The position numbers and the translations under genes are program-made. DNA of 64,000 nucleotides from Desulfuromusa sp. (GTDB taxonomy: Bacteria > Desulfobacterota > Desulfuromonadia > Desulfuromonadales > Geopsychrobacteraceae). This document shows, piece after piece, positions 6,964 to 15,884 of this stretch (its first letter is position 1; each line of letters opens with the position of its first letter). The stretch covers positions 1-64,000 of the forward strand of contig JADGEB010000011.1 of assembly GCA_016744595.1 (NCBI GenBank), written 5' to 3'. The notes under the pieces were generated by a model that was not told where the DNA came from, searched no databases, and worked only from the letters and a program-made list of their open reading frames with translations.

Positions 6964-7670
6964 ATCTGATTCTTCTTCACGATAATGACTTTATCGATCA
7001 AAAACGTGCCCAACTCCGCGGACGGAGATTTGAGCATATCCAGAATATCCAACGAGCCACGAGTGGAGATGAATTGCGTGTCGGCAAACTTAATGGACTG
7101 CATGGAACGGGTACAATTGTGAGTCTGGATAGTCAAGAGTTGGAGATGGAAGTACAGCTCGACCAGTCACCGCCAGACCCACTTCCGGTTACGTTACTGT
7201 TGGCGTTGCCACGACCAAAAATGTTGAAACGTATTTTGCAAAGTGTCAGCTCTTTGGGAGTAAAAAAAATCTACCTGATCAACAGTTACCGGGTTGATAA
7301 AAGTTTCTGGGGGAGCCCGTTATTGCAACCTGAGAACTTGAATGAACATCTGATCTTGGGCTTGGAACAAGCCCGCGATACGGTTCTCCCTGAAATAACT
7401 CTGTGCCCACGCTTTAAACCTTTTGTTGAAGATGAGTTGACTAAAATTGCGAAAGGGACGGCCACTTATGTTGCCCATCCGGTTGCTGCAGCACCCTGCC
7501 CGCACAACCTCAATAAACCCACGACATTAGCAATTGGACCGGAGGGAGGATTCATCCCCTATGAGGTAGAAAAACTGCAAAGCTGCGGGTTTATTCCCAT
7601 CAGTCTGGGAGAACGGATTTTACGCGTTGAAACAGCGGTTCCTGTGCTACTCTCGCGATTTACCCCTTAG
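6960..7670 (+). CDS. rsmE: 16S rRNA (uracil1498-N3)-methyltransferase RsmE
   Basis: A 236-residue SPOUT-class enzyme that methylates U1498 of 16S rRNA using SAM. An N-terminal PUA-like part (RAQLRGRRFEHIQNI..GDELRVGKLNG) precedes the knotted methyltransferase domain. The diagnostic C-terminal motifs are LAIGPEGGFIPYEVE and LGERILRVETAVP. The ATG at 6960 overlaps the stop of the preceding membrane protein. An upstream in-frame GTG would extend it by 21 residues inside the neighbour and is less likely. The length is normal for the family. Confidence 0.92.
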   Translation: MNLILLHDNDFIDQKRAQLRGRRFEHIQNIQRATSGDELRVGKLNGLHGTGTIVSLDSQELEMEVQLDQSPPDPLPVTLLLALPRPKMLKRILQSVSSLGVKKIYLINSYRVDKSFWGSPLLQPENLNEHLILGLEQARDTVLPEITLCPRFKPFVEDELTKIAKGTATYVAHPVAAAPCPHNLNKPTTLAIGPEGGFIPYEVEKLQSCGFIPISLGERILRVETAVPVLLSRFTP

Positions 7671-7686
7671 CCTGAAGAAGCAGATC

Positions 7687-8586
7687 ATGAAAAATAAATC
7701 TTCTTATATTTACCTGTTATTGATACTCCCACCCTTATTCTGGGCAGGAAATACCGTGCTCGCCCGAGGTGTCGCAGAACTGATTCCACCAGTGACCATG
7801 TCTTTCTGGCGCTGGCTGATGGCATTGTCTATTCTGTTACCCTTTACCTGGAAGCAAACCTGTAAAGATTGGCCAAAAATAAAAGCTGCCTGGAAAATTC
7901 TCTTCCTCTTGGGTTTTTTTGGTATTGCCTCCTTTAACACCCTGCTCTACACCGCAGCACACAGTACCACCGCCCTTAATATCGCCCTGACACAATCGAT
8001 TATGCCCGCGATAATCGTCATTATCAGTTTTGTTCTATTTCGCGATCGTGTTTTCCGTTTTCAGCTATTTGCAATCACCCTTTGTATGTTAGGTGCCGGG
8101 TATATCGTTATCCACGGGGACTGGCAGAGGTTATTACAACTCAAATTTGTTCGCGGTGATTTGTTGATGTTATTGGCAATCTGCTTCTATGCTCTCTATT
8201 CAGTTTTATTACGGAAACGACCAGATATTCATCCCATGAGTTTTTTAACCTCAACCTTTGCGGTTGGGGTTGTCTTGCTGCTCCCATTTTATTTTTGGGA
8301 AATGCAAATAACACCAGCATTGGAAATAACCCAACCAGTCATTATCAGTTTGCTTTATGTTGCTTTTTTCCCATCAATTCTAGCGTACTTATGCTGGAAT
8401 AAAGGGATTTCTGAAATTGGCGCAAATAGGGCTGGACTCTACATCAACCTAATTCCCTTATTTGCTTCACTCCTCGCCGTACTGTTTCTGGGGGAAAAGT
8501 TTCAGAGCTACCATCTGGTCGGTGTCGTATTGATTACCAGCGGCCTGTTGCTCTTCAATCTGCCATTGAGCCGTTCAAAAGGATAG
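7687..8586 (+). CDS. EamA-family (DMT) inner-membrane transporter
   Basis: A 299-residue polytopic protein with about ten hydrophobic helices arranged as two EamA repeats. The first begins LPPLFWAGNTVLARG and includes SFWRWLMALSILLP; the second begins GDLLMLLAICFYALYSVLLRK and ends AVLFLGEKFQSYHLVGVVLI. Such proteins usually export amino acids or other metabolites; the substrate is unknown. The ATG at 7687 is chosen because the upstream in-frame start lies well inside rsmE. It is 16 bases from rsmE and 9 from rsgA, so it is probably co-transcribed with both. Confidence 0.86.
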   Translation: MKNKSSYIYLLLILPPLFWAGNTVLARGVAELIPPVTMSFWRWLMALSILLPFTWKQTCKDWPKIKAAWKILFLLGFFGIASFNTLLYTAAHSTTALNIALTQSIMPAIIVIISFVLFRDRVFRFQLFAITLCMLGAGYIVIHGDWQRLLQLKFVRGDLLMLLAICFYALYSVLLRKRPDIHPMSFLTSTFAVGVVLLLPFYFWEMQITPALEITQPVIISLLYVAFFPSILAYLCWNKGISEIGANRAGLYINLIPLFASLLAVLFLGEKFQSYHLVGVVLITSGLLLFNLPLSRSKG

Positions 8587-8595
8587 ATTTAGATA

Positions 8596-9594
8596 ATGAC
8601 CCTCGAAGACTGGGGCTGGTCCCCTTATTTTACAGAGAAATATATATCTTGGGAAAAGCCTGGGTGCATTCCTGCGCGTGTGATTCGTGGAGAAAAGAAT
8701 TATTTCCGGGTCTGGTCTCTTCAGGGAGAACTAACTGTCCGCTTTGCTGGAAAGATTCGTTATAAAGCAGGTGGTCGGGCTGATTTGCCAGTTGTCGGAG
8801 ACTGGGTTGTCGTCGAACCACAGTCGGATCAACGTGGAACCATTCGTGCTTTGCTGGAACGTAAAAGTTCCTTCTCACGTAACCTCCCTGGAACCCGAAA
8901 AGGAAAAGAACGCATTGAGCAGCAGGTGATTGCCGCCAACGTTGATCTGGTCTTCATCGTCAGCGGGCTGGATCGTGATTTCAACCTACGTCGGATTGAA
9001 CGATATCTGACCTTGGTGAGCAGTAGCGGTGCAAAGGCGGTGATTCTACTCAATAAGACCGATTTGTGTGAAAATCCTGAAGACTGCAAAGCCCAGGTTG
9101 AAGCAATTGCTGGAAACAGTCCAGTCCATCTTTGTATGGCTCGTAACGCCGGGCAGCTTGATATTCTTTTCAATTACATGCAGTCGGGTGAAACAATTGC
9201 TTTGCTTGGATCCTCAGGAGTAGGAAAATCGACCATCCTTAATGGAATGCTCGGTGAAGATCGGCAGAAGATCGGTGCCGTTAGTGAAGCAGATGGAAAA
9301 GGGCGTCATACGACCACTCACCGTGAGCTCATCCTGTTTCCCAACGGGGGCATCCTGATGGACAATCCTGGTATGCGAGAATTGCACCTTTGGGGGGAAG
9401 CAGAAGATCTGGCCGAGTCTTTCTCTGATATTGAAACCTTGGCGGCTAACTGCAAATTCAAGGATTGCCACCACAAAACCGAACCCGGTTGTGCCGTTAA
9501 CAAGGCCATTGAAGTCGGAGACTTGTATTCAGAGCGTCTTGCCAGTTATCATAAATTGAAAGATGAGCTTTCAACTCTGAAAAAGAGGAGGTAG
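8596..9594 (+). CDS. rsgA: Ribosome small-subunit-dependent GTPase A (RsgA/YjeQ)
   Basis: A 332-residue circularly permuted GTPase acting in late 30S subunit maturation. An N-terminal OB-fold (about 35-105) precedes the G domain in permuted order: LLNKTDLC (G4), then GSSGVGKSTILNG (G1) and DNPGMREL (G3). The C-terminal zinc-binding region is CKFKDCHHKTEPGC. The length and all motifs are normal. It lies at the end of the run PycTM-like, rsmE, EamA, rsgA, and is followed closely by the diguanylate cyclase gene. Confidence 0.94.
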   Translation: MTLEDWGWSPYFTEKYISWEKPGCIPARVIRGEKNYFRVWSLQGELTVRFAGKIRYKAGGRADLPVVGDWVVVEPQSDQRGTIRALLERKSSFSRNLPGTRKGKERIEQQVIAANVDLVFIVSGLDRDFNLRRIERYLTLVSSSGAKAVILLNKTDLCENPEDCKAQVEAIAGNSPVHLCMARNAGQLDILFNYMQSGETIALLGSSGVGKSTILNGMLGEDRQKIGAVSEADGKGRHTTTHRELILFPNGGILMDNPGMRELHLWGEAEDLAESFSDIETLAANCKFKDCHHKTEPGCAVNKAIEVGDLYSERLASYHKLKDELSTLKKRR

Positions 9595-9619
9595 AACTCT
9601 GCTTCCTGAGGAGCTAAGT

Positions 9620-11857
9620 TTGCGTTATTTCCTCATCATCATTCTCGGCTTCATTATCCTGTTACCGGCGCAATCCGGTGCAGTTGAAGTTCGGGTTGGC
9701 CTTGATAACAATCCTCCTCTGACATTCATGACCGATAACGGACAGGCCTCTGGTTTACTCCCTGACCTCCTGACTCAAATTGCCAAACAAGAGAAATGGT
9801 CTCTTAAATTTGTCCCTTGTCAATGGCAACAATGCCTGGAACAACTTGATGCTGGGACTATAGATATTCTTCCAGCCATTTCATATACAGAACAACGAGC
9901 CGAGCAGCTCCATTTTCCCAATGAAACGGTGATAACCAACTGGGGGCAAGTTTATCGACGTCCAGGGTCAAAACTAGAATCAGTTCTGCAACTTGAAAAA
10001 CTGACTCTTGCTGTTCTTAAGGATGATATTCACTACTGCGGTAAATTCGGCATTATCAATGTCGCAGACAAACTTGATATCAAAATCAATTTTATTGAAG
10101 CTGATAGCTATCTGGACGTATTTACTCTGTTGGCTGAAAAAAAGGTTGATGCTGCACTGGTCAATCGTCTGTTTGGGCTAAAGCAACAGGATGTGTTCAA
10201 CCTGCGACCCACTCAGATCATACTTAACCCAGTTCAAGTTCGCCCTGCTTTTTCTCTGGCAAGTGATCCTTTGCTGATAAAACAATTTGATCAGCATCTG
10301 AAAAATTGGAAAGAAGATCAAAACTCTATATATTATCAGCTGTTGCATAAATGGCTGACAAACGGATCCTCATTCAAATTCCCTGCCTGGTTCATACCGC
10401 TGCTATCGGTTCTTGGAATCCTACTGTTTTTGTTGGTATTGACAACCCTTTGGATTCGTCGACAAGTTTCACTAAAAACGACTCAACTTAAAGAAAAAAA
10501 TATCCAACTTGAAGGTGAGCTGATAAACCGGCAAAAAATTGAGTTGGAACTCCGCGAACGGCAACAACAGTATCGGGTGTTTTTTGAAGAATCTCACTCT
10601 GCCATGCTGCTACTTGATCCGCAAACAACAAACATTGTTGATGCTAATCCAGCAGCATGTAAATACTACCTGTATTCTCGAGAACAGTTGCAGAGAATGA
10701 AAATTCAGGAGCTCAATGTCCTAAGTGAGAGTGAAATCCGAAAAAAAATAGCACTGGTTGAGCGCTTGGAGCAACAACAGTTTGAGTTTACTCATCGCCT
10801 TGCAAACGGACAAAAGCGACCAGTAGAAATCTACTGTAGTCCGATTCAAGTAGAAGGCCGCACGCTGCTCTGTTCCATTGTTCATGACATCAGTGCGCGA
10901 AAACTTGCGGAACAAACACTCGAAGAACGCAACCGATTCTTGCAATCGGTGATTGATGGTGTCTCCGATCCACTGATGGTTATAGGGATAGATTACCGCA
11001 TTCTACAGATGAATCAGGCTGCCCAGAATGAACATAGTAACAATATGAGTAAGCAGGACACATTAACCTGCCATCAACTCTCACATGCATCACTCGTCCC
11101 CTGCAATGACGATAATCATCCCTGCCCACTCTTGGAAGTCAAAGAAACAGGCCAGCCTGTGACCTTGATTCACCATCATGAAACCAGCCAGGGGAAACGG
11201 ATTGTCGAACTGACCGCCTCACCTCTTTTTGATAGTTACGGTGAGATATATGCGATTATTGAGGTGGCTCGCGATATCACTGACCGGTTACAGATCGAAG
11301 AGTTGCTAAACGAAAAAGAAAAACGTCTACACCATCTGGCTCATCACGATTCGCTCACTAACTTGCCAAATCGACTCTTGTTTGAAGATCGCTTAAAGCA
11401 GGCTCTTAGTAAAGCCCGACGTAGTCGCAGACAGGTCGCTCTTTTCTTCCTTGACCTTGATCATCTGAAAGAGATCAATGACAATCTTGGCCATGATTAC
11501 GGTGATTTACTACTGATTGATGTCGCCAAGCGTCTGTGTCGTTGTGTGCGGGAGAGTGATACCGTTGCGCGGATGGGCGGGGATGAGTTTCTTGTTTTAT
11601 TGGAAGAAATTGAATCATTCGAAATGATTGAAACCACAGCTGAACGGATCTGTAGCGCTCTGGCTCATGAATTAAACAAAGATGATTTTACTCAGGCCAT
11701 CAGCGCAAGTATCGGAATCAGCATTTATCCCGAAGACGCGACAACAGCTCAGGAAATGATGAAAAATGCTGATCTGGCCATGTATCGCGTTAAAAAATCG
11801 GGCAAAGCTAATTATCAATTTTACTCAGCTCCACAAGGGCGCTTTCTGTTCGAATAA
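9620..11857 (+). CDS. Membrane diguanylate cyclase with periplasmic SBP_bac_3 and PAS domains
   Basis: A 745-residue sensor protein. It has a signal/anchor (about 1-22), a periplasmic binding domain of the amino-acid (SBP_bac_3) type (about 22-250, starting VRVGLDNNPPLTF), a transmembrane helix at about 257-279, a coiled linker and two PAS domains (about 312-435 and 436-565). The C-terminal GGDEF domain has an intact RMGGDEFLVLLEEI and LDLDHLKEINDNLGHDYGD. It likely makes cyclic di-GMP in response to a periplasmic ligand. There is no EAL domain. The start is TTG, supported by GAGGAG 6-7 bases upstream and by the signal peptide beginning directly. It is 25 bases after rsgA; no terminator is visible between them. 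Confidence 0.88.
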   Translation: MRYFLIIILGFIILLPAQSGAVEVRVGLDNNPPLTFMTDNGQASGLLPDLLTQIAKQEKWSLKFVPCQWQQCLEQLDAGTIDILPAISYTEQRAEQLHFPNETVITNWGQVYRRPGSKLESVLQLEKLTLAVLKDDIHYCGKFGIINVADKLDIKINFIEADSYLDVFTLLAEKKVDAALVNRLFGLKQQDVFNLRPTQIILNPVQVRPAFSLASDPLLIKQFDQHLKNWKEDQNSIYYQLLHKWLTNGSSFKFPAWFIPLLSVLGILLFLLVLTTLWIRRQVSLKTTQLKEKNIQLEGELINRQKIELELRERQQQYRVFFEESHSAMLLLDPQTTNIVDANPAACKYYLYSREQLQRMKIQELNVLSESEIRKKIALVERLEQQQFEFTHRLANGQKRPVEIYCSPIQVEGRTLLCSIVHDISARKLAEQTLEERNRFLQSVIDGVSDPLMVIGIDYRILQMNQAAQNEHSNNMSKQDTLTCHQLSHASLVPCNDDNHPCPLLEVKETGQPVTLIHHHETSQGKRIVELTASPLFDSYGEIYAIIEVARDITDRLQIEELLNEKEKRLHHLAHHDSLTNLPNRLLFEDRLKQALSKARRSRRQVALFFLDLDHLKEINDNLGHDYGDLLLIDVAKRLCRCVRESDTVARMGGDEFLVLLEEIESFEMIETTAERICSALAHELNKDDFTQAISASIGISIYPEDATTAQEMMKNADLAMYRVKKSGKANYQFYSAPQGRFLFE

Positions 11858-12008
11858 AAGGCTTGACCCTTTCGAGATGCTGGACAGATTTATTGTGCGT
11901 TCAAGATTCTTACTTAATAAGTTAGAGTTAATTGTTTTGCCAATATCAGAAATTTTTCAAAAATAATTTTGAGTTATTACTTTTTTGACAACTATAACAC
12001 CTTTGATA

Positions 12009-12036
12009 TCGACAGTATAACAATGTTCTGTATACT
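12009..12036 (+). promoter_or_regulatory. Possible sigma-70 promoter for the SBP-kinase cassette
   Basis: TCGACA (12009-12014) and TATACT (12031-12036) are spaced by 16 bases, about 54 bases before the solute-binding protein start. A TTGACA at 11985 lies too far upstream for this -10. By inspection only. Confidence 0.35.
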
Positions 12037-12089
12037 AGGCAGAAGTTCGTTACCTACCTATTTTCAGCAAATTTTTGACGGAAAATTTA

Positions 12090-13403
12090 ATGTCACATTC
12101 AATACCTAGAGTCCGGCCAAGGAAAAATCTGTATGGCTGGGTAATAATAACTTTGATCTGTTGCTGTCTACAACTCCCCATCTGTGTCCATTCTGACCCA
12201 CTCATTTTTATCTCAACTCAGCTGAATCCGACCAAAGAAGCAATGTCAATGCGTAGCCATATTCTCAAAGGATTCCATGATAAGGTTCTCTTTAAACCGT
12301 ATGATGATCGGGTAATTTTCCAGCTCCTGATTAAGGATACGATCCAACCACCAGATATTCTGGGTGGAACAGTCGGTGATTTTGTCAACCTTAAAGATGA
12401 GGGGCTGTTGAAAGATCTCACTGAGGATTTGAACAAACTGCCCCACCGGGATTTCTTGCCCGGTATGGTTGAAATGGGGTCTCTGCAAACCCAGCAACAG
12501 AAATTTATCCCTTGGATACAGGCTACCTACCTGATGGTAGCCAAGCGTTCAGCACTACAATATCTGCCACCCAATGTCGACTTGAATCAGCTGACATACC
12601 AGCAACTCATTCAATGGTCAGCTAACATGCATCAGGCGGCTGGGACGCCAAAAACAGGGTTTCCTGCCAGCCCCAAAGGGCTGATGTACAGGTTTGTTCA
12701 GGGCTACCTCTATCCATCTTTTACAGGAGGTATGATTCGCCACTTTCGTGACAATAATGCAGTTATCATGTGGCAGACATTTAAAGAGCTATGGAAGCAT
12801 GTCAACGTCCTTTCTTTGAGCTTCAACAGTATGCAAGAACCGTTGTTGACAGGAGAGGTCTGGTTGGCATGGGATCATACTTCCCGACTGCTGGAGGTCT
12901 TCAAACAACACCCTGGAGAATTTGTTGCTTTCCCTGCCCCTATTGGACCAAAGGGACGGGGTTACATGTTGGTGCTTGCCGGACTTGGTATCCCAAAGAA
13001 TACATTGGATCCGCGTAGTATGGAATTAATAGAGTACTTAACTTCGACACAGATTCAGGTAAAAACTCTTGAAACAACAGGTTTCTTCCCTGTCACACAA
13101 GATGCTGCCAATGCTGCTGACAAGCTGGCTCCACCATATCTTGTTTCGATGATCAATGCCGTTTCAACTCAAACTTCCACAGAGAATGCGGTCGTTAGTG
13201 CCTTACCCTATGGATTTGATGAATATACCGATCAATTCAACCGGGTCTACAAGCGTAGCTTTACCCAGATCGTCCTTAGAAATAAAGAGATACAAACTGT
13301 TTTGGACGAGCAAGCCAAAAAGCTTCAAAGTATTCTCGCGATAACAAATGCACAATGTTTTCCTCCAGATGCTCCCAGTTTTGGCCCTTGTCCAGTTAGG
13401 TAA
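12090..13403 (+). CDS. Extracellular solute-binding protein, probable sensor partner
   Basis: A 437-residue exported protein: a basic n-region (RVRPRKNLYGW), a hydrophobic core (VIITLICCCLQLPIC), then a family-1 (sugar-type) solute-binding fold. Visible pieces are STQLNPTKEAMSMRSHIL, GGTVGDFVNLKDEGLLKDL and WLAWDHTSRLLEVF, plus the late VLAGLGIPKN segment typical of such binding proteins. No permease or ATPase genes are nearby. Instead the next gene, 3 bases away, is a membrane hybrid kinase, so it more likely presents a ligand to that kinase than feeds a transporter (inference). The ATG at 12090 is preferred to an upstream TTG because it begins the signal peptide more naturally. Binding specificity is unknown. 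Confidence 0.8.
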   Translation: MSHSIPRVRPRKNLYGWVIITLICCCLQLPICVHSDPLIFISTQLNPTKEAMSMRSHILKGFHDKVLFKPYDDRVIFQLLIKDTIQPPDILGGTVGDFVNLKDEGLLKDLTEDLNKLPHRDFLPGMVEMGSLQTQQQKFIPWIQATYLMVAKRSALQYLPPNVDLNQLTYQQLIQWSANMHQAAGTPKTGFPASPKGLMYRFVQGYLYPSFTGGMIRHFRDNNAVIMWQTFKELWKHVNVLSLSFNSMQEPLLTGEVWLAWDHTSRLLEVFKQHPGEFVAFPAPIGPKGRGYMLVLAGLGIPKNTLDPRSMELIEYLTSTQIQVKTLETTGFFPVTQDAANAADKLAPPYLVSMINAVSTQTSTENAVVSALPYGFDEYTDQFNRVYKRSFTQIVLRNKEIQTVLDEQAKKLQSILAITNAQCFPPDAPSFGPCPVR

Positions 13404-13406
13404 TAG

Positions 13407-15884
13407 ATGAAGCTAAAATCCAGCCAACGTTTCCTTGTCCTTACTTTTTCTTTACTGGCTATCGGACTTGCCTGCGGTGGATTGTACGTTAGATATCATC
13501 TACAGACAGTCAAACAAGCCCTCCCCATTTCGACCCTTTCACAACATCGGGAGCTCTCTGTCCTGATTCAGCATCTTGGAGAATTATCTGCCAAACTTGA
13601 TGGGGTCATCATTGAAACTTCTCCTGACCGTCTTGATGAACTGTCGATTTACCTCGATATCGCATTTGCCCTTTCAAAATCTTTTTTTGAAAATCTGGCA
13701 AGACCGCAAGCAAGGATTACTCTTTTCCTCAGTGAGGAAGTCAGTACCATTCTTGGGAATATCGAAAGGCTGGGCAGTCAAATTGAGACTTACGATCAGA
13801 GTCAGGCTCTAGCATTGTTGACCCGCCTTGATGACACTATTGCTACCCTTCAGGATATTTATCTGCATGCTAATCAGCAGGCATTTGCAAGCTTGTCAAA
13901 ACAAATTTTGCGGATAGAGCAATTAAGCTTAGGGAGCACAATCGTAGCAGAAATTCTGGCAGCCTTGTTTGCCATTATTGCCCTGTTGCTCTGGCTGCGG
14001 TTCCGCACCAATCAAGTCCTTTCTCAGGCCAGAGAAAAACTCGACATCCTTTTCTCAGCCATAGAGCAGAGTCCGATTTCAGTGATTATCACTGATCCAG
14101 ATGGAACGGTTGAATATGTCAACCCATGCTTTACTCAAGTAAGTGGCTATTCCCAAGATGAAATATTCAAACAAGATCTGGAAACCACGACTTCACAACA
14201 GACAACCAATGCTTTTTTAGGGGTAGCAAAAGAAAAAATTCTGGCGGGGGAGAACTGGCGAGGAGATCTCTGTAGCCAGAAAAAAAATGGGGAAGAACTG
14301 TGGGAATCAGTATCGGTCTCCCCCATTCTTAGTACAGACAAAACCATTCATCACTATGTGGTCGTCAAGGAGGATATTACTCTCAAAAAAACAACTGAAA
14401 CAGCTTTGCAGAAAGCTATGGAAAAAGCTGAACAAGAAACAAAGGCCAAGAGTGAATTTCTTGCCAATATGTCACACGAAATTCGCACGCCGATGAACTC
14501 TGTCATTGGTTTCTCCGAACTGCTGGAAAACATGATTACCGATCCGCTGCAGAAGGATTATCTCCGTTCAGTTATTATTGGTGGTAGAGCATTGCTGGAA
14601 ATTATCAACGACATCCTTGATCTTTCTAAAATTGAGGCAGGAAAACTCTCCTTGACCTATGAAATTGTCAATATTAAGACCCTACTTAGAGAGATCGAAG
14701 CCCTTTTTGCTACAAAGATCAGGGAAAAAAATCTTTCATTCTGCCTTGAATTTAGTGAAGGACTGCCGAAATACCTGCTTATTGACAAAACACGAATCCG
14801 GCAGATGCTCTTTAATTTGATTGGTAATGCTATAAAATTCACTCAAGAGGGGAAAATCTATGTTGTTGCGAAAGTTGTCAATTCCGAAAACAGCAACAAC
14901 CTGATCGATTTGATTATCAACATTGCAGATACTGGGGATGGGATTCCGGAGAATCAACAGAGTAGAATTTTTAATGCCTTTGAGCAACAGGTGGGGCAAA
15001 GTTCTACTCACCATGACGGTACCGGATTAGGACTAGCGATCAGCCGCAGGCTTGCTGAGATGATGCACGGAACAATTACAGTTGAAAGTGTTGTTGGAAC
15101 CGGATCGGTATTTACAATCAGCATACCGGACATTGAAATTGCAACAATCATTGAAGCAACAGATTTTCAAGATAATGGGAATATCGAATATGATTTTTCA
15201 TCTGGCACAATCCTGATTGTTGATGATACTGCCGACAGCCGAAAGCTGGTCAAAGGTTTTTTGGCAGCTACTAACTTTTCTATTCTTGAGGCTGCAAATG
15301 GAAAAGAAGCTCTCGATCAGTTGCGAACCCATCCGATTGATCTGGTGTTCATGGATCTGCGGATGCCGATAATGGGTGGCTATGAAACGATAAAGATTAT
15401 TCGGAACAATCCCGATTGGAAAAAATTACCGGTCATTGCATTGTCCGCTTCTCTTATCGGGGAACAGCTGAAAAAAGTAGAACAGTTTGATTTTAATAGT
15501 TACATCAGAAAACCGGTGAACCGGAAGACACTGCTGGCCAAAATTGCGGAGCAGCTTCCTTGTACAATGATAAAACCAACCCAGGTAACAACAGAAATAA
15601 AAGAACAACAGCAAAAACTTCCTGAACTTGTTGAACAATTGGATGCACTGCTAACAGAATGGGAAGAGATTAAAGACAAAGGTGATTTCTTGCTTATAGA
15701 AAACTTTTGCGCTAGGCTGAAAGTTCTAGCTGAAGACTATCAAAATTCCAATCTCGATGCTTATGCAACCCACCTGTGGAATGGTGTGAATGCATTCGAT
15801 ATTGAGGCTGTTACAGCATTAATGGATGAATATCCAGAAACTATTGATATTCTTAGGTATGCAAGGGGGATCCCTCGTGGATGA
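13407..15884 (+). CDS. Hybrid sensor histidine kinase (TM sensor, PAS, HisKA, HATPase, REC)
   Basis: An 825-residue inner-membrane protein. Transmembrane segments lie at about 8-28 and 178-198 around a periplasmic helical domain of about 150 residues. Next come a PAS domain (about 212-330; FSAIEQSPISVIITDPDG), a HisKA box (NMSHEIRTPMNSVIGFSELL), a HATPase (NLIGNAIKFT, GDGIPENQQ, GTGLGLAISRRLAEMM) and a receiver (ILIVDDTADSRK, VFMDLRMPIMGGY, YIRKPVNRK). The helical C-terminal tail of about 90 residues resembles an HPt-type bundle but shows no obvious phospho-acceptor His motif. It is sandwiched between the binding protein (3-base gap) and the REC-kinase gene (8-base overlap), so the three genes likely form one signalling pathway. 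Confidence 0.92.
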   Translation: MKLKSSQRFLVLTFSLLAIGLACGGLYVRYHLQTVKQALPISTLSQHRELSVLIQHLGELSAKLDGVIIETSPDRLDELSIYLDIAFALSKSFFENLARPQARITLFLSEEVSTILGNIERLGSQIETYDQSQALALLTRLDDTIATLQDIYLHANQQAFASLSKQILRIEQLSLGSTIVAEILAALFAIIALLLWLRFRTNQVLSQAREKLDILFSAIEQSPISVIITDPDGTVEYVNPCFTQVSGYSQDEIFKQDLETTTSQQTTNAFLGVAKEKILAGENWRGDLCSQKKNGEELWESVSVSPILSTDKTIHHYVVVKEDITLKKTTETALQKAMEKAEQETKAKSEFLANMSHEIRTPMNSVIGFSELLENMITDPLQKDYLRSVIIGGRALLEIINDILDLSKIEAGKLSLTYEIVNIKTLLREIEALFATKIREKNLSFCLEFSEGLPKYLLIDKTRIRQMLFNLIGNAIKFTQEGKIYVVAKVVNSENSNNLIDLIINIADTGDGIPENQQSRIFNAFEQQVGQSSTHHDGTGLGLAISRRLAEMMHGTITVESVVGTGSVFTISIPDIEIATIIEATDFQDNGNIEYDFSSGTILIVDDTADSRKLVKGFLAATNFSILEAANGKEALDQLRTHPIDLVFMDLRMPIMGGYETIKIIRNNPDWKKLPVIALSASLIGEQLKKVEQFDFNSYIRKPVNRKTLLAKIAEQLPCTMIKPTQVTTEIKEQQQKLPELVEQLDALLTEWEEIKDKGDFLLIENFCARLKVLAEDYQNSNLDAYATHLWNGVNAFDIEAVTALMDEYPETIDILRYARGIPRG